DNA from: Isoetes taiwanensis
Lineage: Eukaryota; Streptophyta; Lycopodiopsida; Isoetales; Isoetaceae
Direction of reading: 5' to 3'
Length of the DNA stretch: 64,000 nucleotides
Assembly: GCA_021234155.1 (NCBI GenBank)
Contig: JAJEKV010000129.1
Span: 1,839,963 to 1,903,962 of the forward strand
Every line of letters starts with the position of its first letter. Positions within the stretch are counted from its first letter, which is position 1. Of this stretch, positions 1 to 12,051 are shown piece by piece. Both the position numbers and the translations under genes were made by a program. Below the pieces are notes generated by a model. That model was not told where the DNA came from. It made no database searches and worked only from the letters and a program-made list of their open reading frames with translations.

Positions 1-1246
1 CCCCAAGCTCGTCCAAGATATACTTGGCCATTCCCAAGAATCCTACTGTCTACGAACGCAAATCCCGTGTCATCGCTTGCGTTTTGACGTTTTTGTGCCG
101 TCAAAGAGCCAGGTCCAAATGCATACAATTCACAATCCTACATGAATGGACTCTACCTAATTAGTACCACCAATAATTTTAAAACTTTTTTCACCATAAT
201 CCTTACTTTGTAAAGGGATCTTCCATTCCCAAAGATAAAGTCCACGGACCCTTGAATGTAACAATCCTTGAAATAATGTCGTCCTTGATGGTCATATAAT
301 GTATCTTGAGTTCCTATGAAATGGCACTCAAAGAAAGCTGCTTTATCACCAGAGACTTGCAAGGCCACAGCTTGGCCTATGTGTGAACCTGCTTGCATTT
401 TAGCAAGAGGTTCCGCTGAGTTCTATAGAAACAAGTTGCATGAGAAAGATTCAGACTGTCATAATGATGTAATGAAAGTTGAAGAATTGCAAAATAATGA
501 AAATAATAGAGACCATACTCTAAAGGTAATCCCCCTGGCAATGAAGTATGGAGCATTGACAGAAACAGAGGCAGAATGGAAGGTTTTGAGGTAGGAGCCA
601 TCCTTTCGTCTTTCACCAGCATAATCGTTCCATGAGATTGTGGTGAGGTCGCTACCAGAGCCTTGCAAGGTGATGAAGGGTTTGGATTCAGGTATTTTCA
701 CCTTCTCTCTGCATGGAACACCACACATAAGGCCACAAATACTATGATGGAAAGGATTTTTTTTTCTTTCTTTTTTTTTCTTTTTTTGGTCACATACACA
801 TATATACCCGGTGATATGAATATAACGACACGATCTGTGTTGTTAACGGGGACTGCATTTACAGCAGCCTGGACAGTAGTGTAGTCTCCAGTACCACTCT
901 GGTCTACAAGGATGAAATTGAGAGAACTAATATTTGCAAATGGGCGATGGTGGATCCTTGAAGATTTTACATCCCAATGGTGGAACCTGGGCGATCTCGA
1001 TTCCCATCTCTTTTTCACCACCGAATTCCTGCTTCTGATGCCCTGGTATCTTTGCCAAATCGAGTGCACCCAATTTCCAAACTGCTGCGAAGGAGAAATG
1101 TGTTGATTCTGCTGCATCAAGAAGGCCATATTTAGAGTGGCATTTTGGGTGTCATTTGCAGCCTGGAAGGAGTTTGTAGCAGGGTTTCTTATTACGAGTG
1201 CCAGAATGAACGTGAGAAGCAAAATGAGGGATGGCTTTGGCAGCAT
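1..1246 (-). CDS. Pectinesterase (pectin methylesterase), 3' end cut by window start
   Basis: Demethylates cell-wall pectin; secreted. Four exons are visible: 798-1246, 519-708, 207-422 and 1-137, with GT/AG boundaries that keep frame (intron 1 starts GTATGTG; exon 4 begins [15 protein letters not shown]). The start at 1246 gives a hydrophobic signal peptide ([14 protein letters not shown]); an in-frame ATG at 1345 would add 33 residues before it. Family hallmarks follow in order: [17 protein letters not shown] near the N-terminus, [15 protein letters not shown] with the first catalytic Asp, [14 protein letters not shown] with the second, and LGRAWG (the Arg of the LGRxW motif) at the very edge of the window. 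No PMEI pro-domain is present, so it belongs to the short pro-less class. Intron 1 carries a long A-rich tract (T-rich on the plus strand, 763-788). A G-box core CACGTG lies at 1343-1348. The C-terminal part lies outside the window. Confidence 0.93.
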
Positions 1247-2660
1247 TAGATTATGGCTTGCACGCTTGTTGATGCATTTTAGATTTGACAAAATGAAGGA
1301 GAGGATTATCAAATGGACCAGTGGGTCATGCTTCTCGCGTGGCACGTGGCACCCTCATGTTTAACCTAATGAACGCAAGAAAATAAGCATTTGTTAAGCT
1401 GATTCTGGGAGGTCAAACTTTTGGGGAGCTTTGCTTTCCACAGCTGGGTTCTCAATAAAAAACCCTTTTGCGGCTTCATCACGTTGGCCATGGCTATCAC
1501 AGGGCAAACCTGTAAGTTTCTCATCTCATACGACTTCTCTACCGCATGGCTAGGTTATCCATGAGAGAAAAGTTCTTTGATTGATGATATCTTTTGTTAT
1601 TTATTGCTTTCTGCAAATGCTTTGGATATGCTCAGCTTTAACATGGCAAAGAAACCCTTAAGGTGATGTTAAAACGGATTATGTTTATTAGGGAAACTTT
1701 TGTCACAAATTTCTCGCTAGTGGAGTCATGCACATTTTATTGCCAGTAAATGAGAATACCTCGGCAATGTGAGATGTAATTTGGCAATGCGATTACTTAT
1801 GCCTCAAAACATAATATACTCGGCAATTTATGCTACTCTTTTGGCATATATATGATCTTACCATATTACATCAGAATCTGGAAGTTGGGTATAAGATGCA
1901 AATACACCAGATAAAGGCTGAGATGAAGCAGCTGATTTACATAGTAATATATGAGAATGATAAATGTGGACCTGCAATAATTCTTTTAATTCTAGTTAAT
2001 TCATCCAATGCAGAACATCGTAATGTTTTTCAGCTTGCCAACCATGGGTCAACGACCATGGTTCAGTTCTAAAAAAGGCCAAAATCAAAGCTGCAAGTGA
2101 TATGGGAGCTGTAACAACAAATAGAGCTCTGCAGCTATGGAGCTATACTATATATATTATATATAATTGTACGAATGCTCATCACATGTTCAGCTTTAGT
2201 TTAACTCGCTTCGGCTGTGGACACCATAGACGCAATCAGTTTGTATGTTTTATGTGAGAGGTGTTGCAGCATTTCAATGATTAATTCCTCGCTGTTGTTT
2301 CAGCCATGTGATTGCATCCACCAAGGTTTGCTGGCCCTCTGAATTGCCTTAAAGCAGGTGAAAGATAAGCATACTTTAAACAGGTAACAAACAATCTATA
2401 GTCTTTATTGTGATTGTGTGCTTAATTCGGAATATTATGTGGGAGCTTCCTCCTGGGTAGGTTCTTCCATTCTTTCTGTGTAGATTGTCTCTCACATGCG
2501 ATCTTTGTTAACAGACTAAACGACATGCAGAACATTAAATTGTGGCATGTTTTTTCGGATCTTGTCCACCATTTGAGGTATTTTTATGCCTCTTTCTCTT
2601 GATATTTAGGCTATGCATTACTTCATTGAGCTTTTCCAAATAGGTATCTTATTTTTTTAG
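1247..2660. other. Intergenic, no supported gene
   Basis: AT-rich sequence. An ATG followed by a good donor (ATGGCTATCACAGGGCAAAC then GTAAGT near 1511) and an acceptor-flanked segment at 2305-2357 look exon-like, but joining them gives stop codons in every phase I tried. Possibly the 5' portion of the gene whose last exon is at 2663-2826, or its decayed remains. Confidence 0.3.
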
Positions 2661-2662
2661 AT

Positions 2663-2826
2663 TTAACAGGCAGCGAGAGAGGGAGTTGGAGAAAGTAATT
2701 GATGTCTTAAAGCCTGGACCTTTAGGCATCATTGAGCATAAGTTTTCTGATGCGGAGGTAAAACATGCACAGGACTCTGTAGCCAAAGCATGTAAAAATT
2801 GGACAAGCTCATCAAATCAGCCTTAG
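2663..2826 (+). CDS. Short coding-looking terminal exon, function unknown
   Basis: After a TTTTTTTAG acceptor the frame reads FNRQRERELEKVIDVLKPGP and on through LGIIEHKFSDAE to a stop at 2824-2826, 54 codons in all. Charged helical composition and the ordered KPGPLGIIEHKFSDAE stretch look like real protein rather than chance. I do not recognise the family. Upstream exons could not be joined without stops (see the preceding stretch), so this may be the last exon of a small gene or a pseudogene remnant. Confidence 0.4.
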
Positions 2827-4335
2827 AATAATCAATTAAGGTTTTCTAATGTTAATAAACTATAAGACGGAACTGACCGAGTGACAGTTCTTTGCATATA
2901 GAAGATAATTTTGTCACCAGACAAAGCTTTTTCATTGAGATCCTTTGCTTGTAAAGTATGATTCATAATAAGAAATGGTTGCTTGTCTGCTAGTATTGTG
3001 TACAAGTTTGTTAAGTCAAATCAAGCATTCACCAAGGTTTCAAAACCTGATCATTACTGACAGCCATGATAAGGTAAGCTACACAAAGTGACCTTTAGGC
3101 TTGTAGCTTAATATGCAAGATCGAGGTCTAGAGTCATCTTTCCAAGCACTTTCTTATTGTGCTGCGGTCCAGGGAAGATGGAGCAGAGCAGTGTATTCAT
3201 GTACAGATGATAGAAAGTGGTCTTTATTGGTATTTGTGGCGATTCATTGATTAATATGCATTGGCTTGGAGGAGGGATGTAAAGTCCACTATGAGGTCCA
3301 AAGTTGAGAGGTATATTGCCAATGTGCTTAGTGGTTATGGAGAAAATTAAACGTGGTAGAATATTATGAGAGAATAGCATTCATGCATAATGCCTCCTTT
3401 TAAGTGCTTAAAGGCTTGTCGATATGTGCCATTGAGGTGGGCAGAATCATCCAAGCATCATTAATAAGAGGAATCTTTAGGATGATGATACCATAGAGAT
3501 TACACTTATGGATAGGATGCAGAATCATTTGTTGACAGGTTTTCAAGCAAGATGACAGGTTTTCAATCAAATGCAGGTATGCACAAATTTTAGAGAGCGA
3601 ACAAGAACATGGAATTCGATTTATTTTATGCCCACTCTTCCCACATTTTTGCAGTCATCAGATGTAATGTTTTTTCAAATGTTGGAACTCAGAGGAGCCC
3701 CATAGGAATTTAATCAAGTTGTCAAACCAAGAAGACCATGGTATGGTGCACTTATTGATATGCTTGTCAAATGTGGGAACTCAGAGGACCACATGATTTT
3801 AATCAAGTTGTCAAACCAAGTCGAGTTACACTAGGTCCCAAGTTGCTTCTTCGTCAACATCTTCCCTTGTCCAGAGTGCTATTGGACTGAAGATATTACA
3901 TTTCAACACGCCACGACACTTGGCTTGGTAGTGCTTTAATGTGGTGCTGGTCAAATGGTGCATTCTTGTAAAAGATGTAATGTAAACCTAGGAAAACAAT
4001 GTTTTGATGCATTGTTCTTGACGAGCCTATTATGTCCAACATCTATACTAGTTGCCCTCCAGTTTTACAGTTTCTATAGCCTTGTAACTTAAAGAAAAGG
4101 AAAAACATCCACACCATTGGATCAAACCATTGCCCTCCCAACCAAATATATGAGCCGTACAAATATGAAAGAAGATAACTTGCATTGCAAGACATTACAG
4201 CAGCCACCCAAGTGGCATGAAACACGGCCATCCAAGTGGCAGGAAACAAAACTCTAGCACCATAAGAGGAACACATATAGCAAATGTATATACAAAGAAC
4301 AAGTTTTTGCACATCTAGAACACGAAATCCAGCCC
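2827..4335. other. Intergenic, no supported gene
   Basis: No convincing coding, RNA or repeat structure. The phrase AACTCAGAGGAxxxxCATAxGxATTTAATCAAG is present twice, near 3685 and 3778, showing a small local duplication. Confidence 0.4.
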
Positions 4336-5956
4336 TCAAGAGCGCATGGTGCGTGGATGCACCATGGCAAGCTTTTCTAACTGACGGATCTTGGAGATCA
4401 GCATGGCACGAACATGATTAACCTCAGCACGAAAAACTCTTCTATCACGATCGGTGATCTGCACTTCAGGATCGTCCATGCCTGTCAGAGCCTCCTCCAA
4501 CACATCTAATGTGTTCGTGAGAGCAATCATCGAGTCATGCACAATACGCCAACTGTGATCAACATCAAAGAAAGGTCCTACTACCACAATGGGAGCCGTC
4601 TCCACCGAATCCACATCCACAGAGATGAAAGTAGAGAACGGAGCTGGCATGGAGCCGCCACTGTGTGCTTGCTCCGCATTCTCATCTACAAAACAGAATG
4701 ACAAAGTTAGAACATAGAAACACGAACCATTCACAGCAAAAGGATCTTACTATGAAATAGCTAGGGAATTTTCAGCAAAGTGGAGAGGAATGAAGTCCTG
4801 AAAGGGAAGGGCAGTGCTGTCAATAGGAGGTACAAATGCAGGAGATTCGTCAATATATTCTTCGTCTGGAGGATAGTCTTGCACATCTACATTTGTATCC
4901 TCGTCATCCTCATCATCTTCCTCGTCTAGCATGGCATCCAATCTATCAAGTTCCTTACAGCCTATAGCATCGTCCCAGATTCTACGACGTCTTTTTCCTA
5001 TTTTATCAATGGGCTCCTCATCCGGATGAAGTCCATAAATCATGTACCTGACGTTCCTAATTGAAACATGGTCATGATCAAGCGTGAGATGCCAGGCTGC
5101 CTCTACCCTTATAACTAATTCTGGAAGGGTTGAAGGCAACACCCATACAATGGATAGCACGAACTTCCCAGTGTGGAGCATCCTGGCAACCGTATAACAC
5201 AGACTAGGCGTCCTCAAGCGTCGACCATGATACAACACAAAGTGGCGAGTCCGTCCAAATATAACATAGTGGTTGATCCCCCCCCCCCCCCTTCCCCAAC
5301 CATGATTCTTGTAGTGCATCTTCCCAAAATCCTCTAGACAACACCCCAACATGCCCTCAAAGTGATGCAGGTGAGTGTCCTTGACCGTCTTGCAAATTAT
5401 GACGCCACCTGCAGGCTTATTTACAACCCAGGCCAACGCTTGCTTCACCCTCACATTCACAGCAGCTGGTGTTGTGGCTGACAAACAAAATATGCATTGC
5501 AAGTGAAGGTGGTCCAAACTCAGACCCGCTCTCAACTGCAACCATGTTTGCAATATATTGCTCGTCCAAAAACCCACAATCCATGTCATGCAAGTCATTC
5601 CAGACATCACCGCCACACATCGTGACGGTGACACTGACATCCGGACATTAGACTTCGTTTTTCCTTCTTCCCCATCTTCTCCTCTCTTTCCAGCCTCTGC
5701 TTCTCCCTTGCTTCAACTCTCTGCCTCTTGCATCTCTCACGTTCCTTCTGCCTCTCCCTTTGTTTCCATTCCTTCTCTTCCCTAGCTGCTTCTCCAAATC
5801 CCTCTGCCTTTTCAGCTCATCCTTGGCATTCTGTTCAGCAATCACAATAGCAGAAGGTTTCTTTGACCTACCTTTCTCCCCCCTCCCAATCGATTCATGG
5901 CAGGCATCAGCCAAAAGCATAAGATTATGCTCCACACTCTCCACATCCAATTCCAA
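4336..5956 (-). CDS. Unrecognised open reading region, possibly a broken gene
   Basis: Three consecutive open stretches on the minus strand. 5648-5956 is rich in Lys/Arg with an AEQNAKDELKRQRDLEKQ helix. 4750-5640 runs 296 codons and contains an acidic block (DEEDDEDDED) preceded by KIGKRRRRIWDD. 4336-4734 opens after a TGTTTTGTAG acceptor and encodes a helical C-terminus ending HPRTMRS. Around 5450-5640 the more protein-like frame (VWNDLHDMDCGFLDEQYIA) is a different frame from the one that continues, so a frameshift or an unseen intron is likely. A poly-C run at 5279-5292 (14 C) encodes a glycine string and is a site where base-count error could shift frame. I do not recognise the product; it may be a transposon-derived or lineage-specific gene. 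Confidence 0.4.
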
Positions 5957-6392
5957 CCGCTCATAGGTGATTTCAACGAAGGTACTACTGTGGAAGAGAG
6001 CATGAGCGTCAATTCTGCTGCGTGGACCTCACAAGAGCAGCAGCACTGCTCTCTGGAGGCCTGCCCTCCTCATCCACTGTATGCCCAGAGCATGGCAACT
6101 GCCTGGCTATCCTCTTCAACATCCTACATTCTGAGAAAACAAGGCCTAAAACATATCTGCATTTGTGTTGTTGCCGGCTGCAGAAGAATGAGCAGGAGAT
6201 GCCATCACCAAGACCACTAGATATCAACGCAAACATCCTTGGCAGCCGGAATTGGAAACAAGATGCCTTCAGACATCATGTAGCAGACAGGGTCGCTCAG
6301 GGAATCGGATGCCCACACGCCTTACCTGTGCTCCAAAACTCGGCTTCCTTCCCACAAAGTCGAACTGTCGTCCCAAATTCCGATAGCCCCAG

Positions 6393-6595
6393 CCCATAGA
6401 TGGAAAAGACTAGGATTTATGAAATGGAAATGTGTATTATCACATCTAACAAGATGTTCTATTCTGTCATTGGGAAACCTGAATGGTGGGGCACCTCATG
6501 ACTAATTGCAGCAAGTAACTAGCTTCCACATCTACGTCCGCGACCATGCCCATAGATGGGATTTATGAAATGGAAATGTGTATTATCACATCTAA
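6393..6595. repeat. Short direct repeat pair
   Basis: The stretch beginning CCCATAGATGG and continuing ATTTATGAAATGGAAATGTG occurs at 6393-6449 and again at 6549-6595, separated by 99 bp of unrelated sequence. Confidence 0.8.
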
Positions 6596-6790
6596 TGAGA
6601 CCATCTGGCTATAACTTGTCAAGCAATATTATAGTTTGTAGAATTAGAAGAATCATCGCCAACCCACATTATTTTCCGCCCCGATGTTTCTTGTTGTTCA
6701 ACAATATAGTTGCCTGCCGATTTGGACAAATGCCCTTAAAATTCCGGTTGGAATTCAAAATTTCCAGTTTAGATTTTTGGATGCCTGCAA

Positions 6791-6934
6791 AATTCTAATA
6801 CAAAATAACATAGTTTAGTGTAAAATCCGGAATATCTGAGTCTTGTTTGGTAAGGCTTAGAAAATTCTAATACAAAATAACATAGTTCAGTGTAAAATCC
6901 GGAATATCTGAGTCTTGTTTGGTAAGGCTTAGAA
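6791..6934. repeat. Tandem duplication, 72-bp unit x2
   Basis: The unit beginning AATTCTAATACAAAATAACA is present at 6791-6862 and 6863-6934, nearly identical (one T/C difference seen), so it is a recent tandem duplication. Confidence 0.9.
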
Positions 6935-7324
6935 AGTTTTTCAAACCCAGGGGCAAGCTCTTTGCTTTCAATTTCATCATCCTATTCTTCCAGGTCCAAT
7001 TTCATCATCCTATCATTTATTTGTTTTCCAAGTATCTTCTTCCAGGTCCTTTTCAATGGCCAAATAATTGTGAGCTGGGCTTAAAATATTATGTGGTCTG
7101 GCCAAATAATGAAATGCATCTGAAATAGATGGATTGCATCTGAAATAGACGGATTCATGTTACATGCATACTCTGCCCTTTTTCTTTCTTGCAAATCTTT
7201 TTGCAAATTATTCTGTATCTTCTTTTGAATAACTTCTTGCAGATATTTAAATAATTTTTTGCAGATATTAGATTGAGGACAACCCTCTTATCTTCAGACC
7301 TTTTTATATATCTAAAATTCCACG

Positions 7325-7450
7325 AACCCCCAACTCCCAAACCTCAAGTTGTTCAAACGGGAACTCCAAAACCCCAAGTTGTTCAATTGGAAACATGCCC
7401 AAACCCCAAGTTCTTCAATTGGAAACATCCCAAACCCCAAGTTGTTAAAT
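7325..7450. repeat. Degenerate minisatellite
   Basis: About four imperfect copies of a 33-38 bp unit built on CCAAACCCCAAGTTGTTCAA and TTGGAAAC. Confidence 0.75.
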
Positions 7451-8040
7451 TAGTTAGTCATTCGTTTCAATTGGAAATCTCACCAAAAATAGAACATCTC
7501 CCCAAACCCAACAGAATAGGAGCATTGAGAATTCTTAATCTTGGTAAAGCAGCGTGCTTTTAATATTTTTTAAGCGCAAATACCAGACAATACTGCAGCG
7601 CAAAAGTATTCTAGTGGATGAACTTCATGTAAAATTGATATGAACAAAATGATCATTTGGTGCATTCTATATTGCACTATGACCATTCTATGTAACATCC
7701 ACAAGTGTTCTGATTAAAAGCAGACGAATTCTGTGAATATTGGCCTAAATTGCCAAGTTCTTTAGTATGACAAAACGCTCATTTGGGTCATTCTATACTG
7801 CATTATGACCACTCTATAACAAAGAGTTCTGATTAAAAGACAAAATGCCCCTTCTAGAGTTCTATTAGGTATACACATGGGAAGATTAAAGGCAGGTCAT
7901 CAAGCCAAAACTCAAGAGGGAATAATTCAAACAGAATATTTGCATCGGACTGAACCTAGAGAGCATGTAACACTCCGAAGGCTTCTGTGATGCCGTGCAA
8001 TTTAATCTCAGTTCGTAACCTTAACAACTACCAATTAAAC

Positions 8041-8211
8041 TTAAAATAGCCAGCATAAGGCTACGAAATTCAAACCTTTTGAAGCTACAAACAGATGAAA
8101 ACAGAAAAGCAAACATGCAGGCAACAAATGACAAAATCCAAATAAAAGAGCGAAAAGGGCCTCAGAGATCTTGGTGGGTAATTTCGTCTTCTGACCGACA
8201 GAATCGGCCAT
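8041..8211 (-). CDS. Short ORF behind a TATA promoter, unknown
   Basis: ATG at 8211 opens 56 codons (MADSVGQKTKLPTKISEALF, then a hydrophobic, leucine-rich remainder). Upstream on the same strand there is a TATA box at 8323-8331 and a donor-like GGTAAGTTTTTTT near 8271, so a 5'UTR intron is possible. The first 20 residues look gene-like; the rest may be intron read-through. Not recognised. Confidence 0.3.
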   Translation of the reverse strand: MADSVGQKTKLPTKISEALFALLFGFCHLLPACLLFCFHLFVASKGLNFVALCWLF

Positions 8212-8322
8212 CGAGAGTAGCAAGTATTGAATGTAATCATCGGCCGCTTAACAAAAACACAGCAAAAAAACTTACCCTCATCGACCAGCCCTAAAAACTG
8301 ATTTGATCGAAAAATGAAGCAA

Positions 8323-8331
8323 CCTTTTATA
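8323..8331 (-). promoter_or_regulatory. TATA box
   Basis: TATAAAAGG on the minus strand, about 110 bp upstream of the ATG at 8211. It would place a start of transcription near 8295. Confidence 0.45.
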
Positions 8332-8589
8332 CTGCCTTGCTGCCCTATTTAGGGTTCCATTTAGGGTTCTAATAAGGTATATCCGAGCATATTCTACCAG
8401 CACTTATTAACATGATAATGATTTTTTTCTAGTGATATATCTATAGAACTTTCATGGAGTGGAACTTTCATGTTTTTCGCTTGATAAATGATTTGCAAGG
8501 GAGCAGCATCTATAGAACTTCTATGCTTTTGCCTCGTAAACGACTAGTAAACATGTGCCCAGCGTTACATTTTGTAACAATAACTACAA

Positions 8590-8770
8590 GGGAAAACTAC
8601 CAAACTACCCTTATGAGTTCGTGTAATTACCAAAATGCCCTTATGAGTTTTAAAATTATCAAAATACCCTTACACACCTACTATACACAAGGACATTTTG
8701 GTAATTTTGAAAGTCATAAGGGTATTTTGGTAATTACACAAACTCATAGGGGTATTTTGGTAGTTTTCCC
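8590..8770. mobile_element. Foldback MITE, Mutator-like
   Basis: A 181-bp near-perfect hairpin: it starts GGGAAAACTACCAAA and ends with the complement, both arms about 80 bp with a short central loop. It is flanked by a perfect 9-bp direct repeat TAACTACAA at 8581-8589 and 8771-8779. A 9-bp target duplication with long inverted repeats is what Mutator-superfamily MITEs leave. Confidence 0.85.
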
Positions 8771-8779
8771 TAACTACAA

Positions 8780-9090
8780 ATAGTGCTGATGTATATAAGT
8801 TTATCTAAATAGATATGGATGCGTATTCAAGAATATGGTAACAATTCAAAAATATGGTAACATCATACTTGAAGTGAAAATATTTTTGGCTTGCCCCTAA
8901 AGGGCAAACCCTTGCTCATGTGGGTAATTGGCATTTTTTGGGTATATATAGGTATCAACTCTAATATTCCTTGTGACTGGCCTAAACTTGCTGTTGCAGG
9001 TAATTTACCCATTGCACTGAATAACTGCATTCAAGTCTGCAAGGATTTTCGATTCTGGTGGTAACAGAGAGTGGGATTTTTTCAGAGCCA
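8780..9090. other. No feature seen
   Basis: AT-rich sequence without coding potential or repeat structure that I can support. Confidence 0.5.
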
Positions 9091-9095
9091 GGCAT

Positions 9096-9890
9096 CACTT
9101 CATCGACAGATATGCCAAGCATATTGGCTCTAGCAACGCTTTGTCACGCCTAAGTAAGTGTCCTTTTCACCAGACCCTTTCTATGCTAAAAGAACTTAGA
9201 AATGATACAAATCTAGATTGTGTACTGTTCATTGAAATCCTATGCTTTCTCAGTTTGTAGATAAGTGCGCGATAGAACATAGTGTTATTATGGAAAAGGA
9301 TGTTACTGCTTCTCTTGGCTGGGTCATTTCAATTGGTCGGTGTTGGTAATAGACGTGATCTGCATGAGAATTTTCTTCCAACAAAATTCTTGTCTATGTT
9401 ATACCTACTCGAGTCCTTGTTTTTAAAAATTCTTTTATCTACTTGAATACACCTAAATGTTCATTTCACATAGAAATAGGATTCATCCCCCCATTTACAA
9501 TCATGCAAGGTCTCTGAAGCAGGGCAGATATGCCAAGCATATTGGCTTCGACAACCCTTTATTATGTCTATCCTAAATACACAGATCAAGTAAGAGCTTT
9601 TCATCTAACCCTTTCCATGCTAAAAGAACTTAGAGATGATACAAATCTAGGCTTTGTAATGTTCATTCAAATCCCATGCTTTCACAGTTCGTAGATACGC
9701 GCGTGTTAAGAACATAGTGGATGCTTTCACAGTGGAAAAAGATGTTATTGCATCTCTTGTATGGATCATTTCAATTGGTTGGTGCTGGTAATAGATGTTA
9801 TCTACATCTTTCTTTAGGACTTTTCTTATCTACTTGAATCCATGGAATGTTCATTTCATCTAGAAATGGGATTCATCCATTCATTACAAT
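9096..9890. repeat. Diverged tandem duplication, about 0.4-kb unit x2
   Basis: Both units open with CAGATATGCCAAGCATATTGGC (split here only for reading) at about 9099 and 9524. They then share, in order, GCTAAAAGAACTTAGA, ATGATACAAATCTAG, TTTCAATTGGT and ATTCATCC. The second unit is shorter at its 3' side. Divergence is roughly 10-20 percent by eye, so the duplication is old. Confidence 0.8.
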
Positions 9891-10917
9891 AATGGCACTG
9901 CAAGAAGGCAGCAATTCCACCCTACGACAATAGCAGTCCTATAAAGGAGGCTATCACTTCTAGCAATATGTTGAGATCATCCCCATTGTTGAGCTCTTCT
10001 AGAGTGGAGGTTAGATGATCCAAGGCAACCAATACCTTCCCACACTCATCTAGAAAAGAAGAGGTGCTAGAAATATCACAGCTAGTGTATTAAATCATAG
10101 TCAGAGGAGATCATTAACATAAGTTTTTGTTTGCATTGCACATCCTACATGCAACTTGTTGCATTTGTCTTACTCCCATTTATTTCCCCCAACATCCTCA
10201 AGACTAAACATATCAGTAGTCTCTATTTTTCTCTCCTTTTCTTGTTTGCGGGGATCTTTTCTAATTCTAGTGCACCCTTCTCACCAGTTAATGATACAGA
10301 CTCTTCATCCTCATCATCTCCAACCTCTTTGAAATATGTATAACTAAGCCAATAATTCATCGGCTAATAAGTTTTTGAGCTAACCATCAAACCTTTAATC
10401 ATCCTTACTGAATGGAGTTCTGAAATGGAGCCTACAAAGCACAGAGGACACAAAGTATTCTAAAAGCTGAGGTTGTTCCAAAATGCAGGAACCATTCATG
10501 CAGATTACAATACAAATTGAAAGAATCTGTTTTCTTGAAATTGAACTGCAACAGAAGACAGAGAGCTTAATAAACTATAAGTTTTCCTTGAAATGCCTAA
10601 AAATATAATCCCCAGGGAAAGAACATTAGCTATATTAATGAACTTGGGCATATTCGCCACATGTGGCACAGGATCTCAACTCTATGATCTTATCATGACA
10701 CCGACTACATATATTAGAGGAAACTGTCAAATATAACTGAAAGCTGGCAAGATGAATTCAAGCACTTACGGTTCTATAGCCATTAGCATATGATGCAATA
10801 GAAGAAAGTTTTTACTTTTCTCAAATATTCAACAGCAAGCCAGTTAAAAATAATGTGGATGCCACAAGAACGATGTGAACTCCTTAATTTGTATATACTA
10901 CAAAATATAAATTGTTG
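9891..10917. other. No feature seen
   Basis: No supported gene or repeat. A short ORF at 10131-10343 (plus strand) has low-complexity Ser-rich ends and no recognisable domain. Confidence 0.4.
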
Positions 10918-11040
10918 TCGTCGTCGTCGAGAATAGAATAGAATAGAATAGTTTTTATTGTCCACAAAGGCCAATCGGCCTATGGAACTCGAGAAGGAGC
11001 ACAACAGACAGACATATTACTGTTCGGATTAAAAAACCGA
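10917..11040 (-). mobile_element. LINE 3' end with microsatellite tail (copy A)
   Basis: A (GTC)n tract and (GAATA)n tail at about 10917-10951 is followed by TTTTTATTGTCCAC, AAAGGCCAATCGGCCTAT. The same words follow the tail of the reverse-transcriptase-bearing LINE at 12052, so this is a short 5'-truncated 3' end inserted on the minus strand. How far it extends past about 11040 is unclear. Confidence 0.5.
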
Positions 11041-11906
11041 GGCAATAATAAGAATGTTGTCAAATCGTACAAATATACATCATGATATATATTTATATAT
11101 ATACATGTCAAGTGCATGTCCGAGGACGTAGCTGATCCCACATACCCATTACCTCTTGAAGGTATGATGTTACGAACCAAAATTTTAGTACCAAAAATTT
11201 CAATTTGTATTCACATCAAACCATCAGAGTACACAGAACAAGTACTGCCTCCCACGAGGCTATATACATGAAAGCCACGTATACAGATAACAAGGTGATA
11301 ACACAAGATAACTAAATACACATATACGCTCTGCCAACTCAAACAGCCTGCACAGGCTTTCATGTGTTAGTAATATGCATAAGAGTTATCCAATAGTATC
11401 AACATGAAGCAATGACTGACGGACTGCAAGTACACACATATGGAATCCACCGCACACACCATAGCATTCTGCCAAGCAGACACACCCCACCATATCTAGA
11501 CAGTACATCGTCTAGAACCCCCATGCTGGTGGATCCAAATTGAGGGAGAAACTGCAAGCAACATAAGACCCTAGGCTGTTAGACTGTTGGTTCCACCCAT
11601 CACCGTCCCATACCAGTGACGAGGTTCACCTCACCAACACCGATGGTTCTTATCCGATAAGCCACACTTATCTATGCCATTGCTATGCATAAACCTCCCA
11701 CAGATAGGTACCCGAGGCACCTATCCTCGTATCACAAGGATACATTCGCGGAGGCCTTGCTTTTACTAGGCTGTTGGTGTTCCTATCATGTCGTCCCATA
11801 TCAAGAAAATGCTATTCTCTTAGCAATTGAAACCTTTGAATGGTCTCCTTCCATCCAAATAGAAAGGAGGAGGGAGAGACATTGCCTATTATCTCTATAA
11901 GAGTAA
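11041..11906. other. Unclassified repeat-like sequence
   Basis: No coding signal. A hairpin-like AAGCCACACTTATC... segment and several CACAC-rich stretches are present, but I cannot place them in a family. Confidence 0.3.
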
Positions 11907-12046
11907 TATCTATCTCCTGATGTACATATCTTTTTTAGTCAAGATGGAAGGTAGCCTCTTCACATTTTGTCTGATGCCCTCAGTTGTAATTTTTAAGCAG
12001 TGTGGCATCGTCTGTAACATCTATCTCCTGATGTACATATCTTTTT
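11907..12046. repeat. Direct repeat at a LINE insertion site
   Basis: ATCTATCTCCTGATGTACAT plus ATCTTTTTTA occurs at about 11908 and again at 12018, 108-110 bp apart. The sequence between them (TAGCCTCTTCACATTTTGTC onwards, about 55 bp from 11955) recurs beyond the LINE at 13426-13482. The pattern suggests duplication of the target region around LINE copy B. Confidence 0.6.
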
Positions 12047-12051
12047 TAATA

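Larger units (their letters stand above)
5957..8040. other. Gene-poor stretch with small duplications
   Basis: No gene is supported. It holds a dispersed pair, a 72-bp tandem pair and a minisatellite, each listed separately. Confidence 0.5.
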
